From Beijerinckiaceae bacterium (lineage in GTDB: Bacteria > Pseudomonadota > Alphaproteobacteria > Rhizobiales > Beijerinckiaceae), in the NCBI GenBank assembly GCA_022702195.1, contig JAKONB010000249.1:1-6214 (forward strand): 6,214 bases of DNA. Reading direction: 5' to 3'. The position numbers and the translations under genes are program-made. The notes below the pieces were generated by a model. It was not told the origin of the DNA, made no database searches, and saw nothing but the letters and a program-made list of their open reading frames with translations. Of this stretch, positions 5,979 to 6,214 are shown one piece after another. Position 1 is the first letter of the stretch. Each line of letters starts with the position of its first letter.

Positions 5979-6214
<236 letters not shown>

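Overview
The window looks like an ordinary chromosomal stretch of a GC-rich alphaproteobacterium. Methylobacterium, Methylorubrum or a close relative in the Hyphomicrobiales is most likely. That placement rests on remembered protein resemblance (PurB, Bpt, HemB, a short cytosolic MCP) and on base composition; no search was run.

Layout from left to right: (1) the first 32 codons of purB (adenylosuccinate lyase), reading left off the window; (2) a divergent intergenic region of about 380 bp, with an AT-rich block full of palindromes and a possible leader-peptide cascade; (3) a complete TonB-dependent siderophore receptor gene on the + strand; (4) tail to tail with it, the minus-strand gene bpt (leucyl/arginyl-tRNA-protein transferase of the N-degron pathway), preceded by its own likely promoter; (5) an RDD-family membrane protein gene, minus; (6) a cytosolic methyl-accepting-chemotaxis-like protein, minus, with inverted architecture (a bare MCP signalling hairpin first, a Cache-like sensor second, no membrane segment); (7) a gap of about 370 bp with a plausible promoter and overlapping inverted repeat for the MCP gene, plus a strikingly long imperfect hairpin of about 81 nt; (8) a small lipoprotein gene apparently coupled to (9) hemB (porphobilinogen synthase), whose 5' part lies beyond the right edge.

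Two themes link the genes. Iron and heme: a siderophore receptor and hemB lie in the same window, and the receptor promoter region carries an imperfect match to the Irr/ICE-type palindrome. Conserved neighbourhood: hemB, an RDD protein and bpt are, as I recall, often close together in alphaproteobacteria; here the MCP gene and the lipoprotein gene lie between hemB and RDD.

I see no mobile element, CRISPR array, RNA gene of a known class, phage gene or defence system. The most unusual items are the 5427-5507 hairpin, the inverted MCP architecture and the receptor leader region. None of them is proof of a new system.
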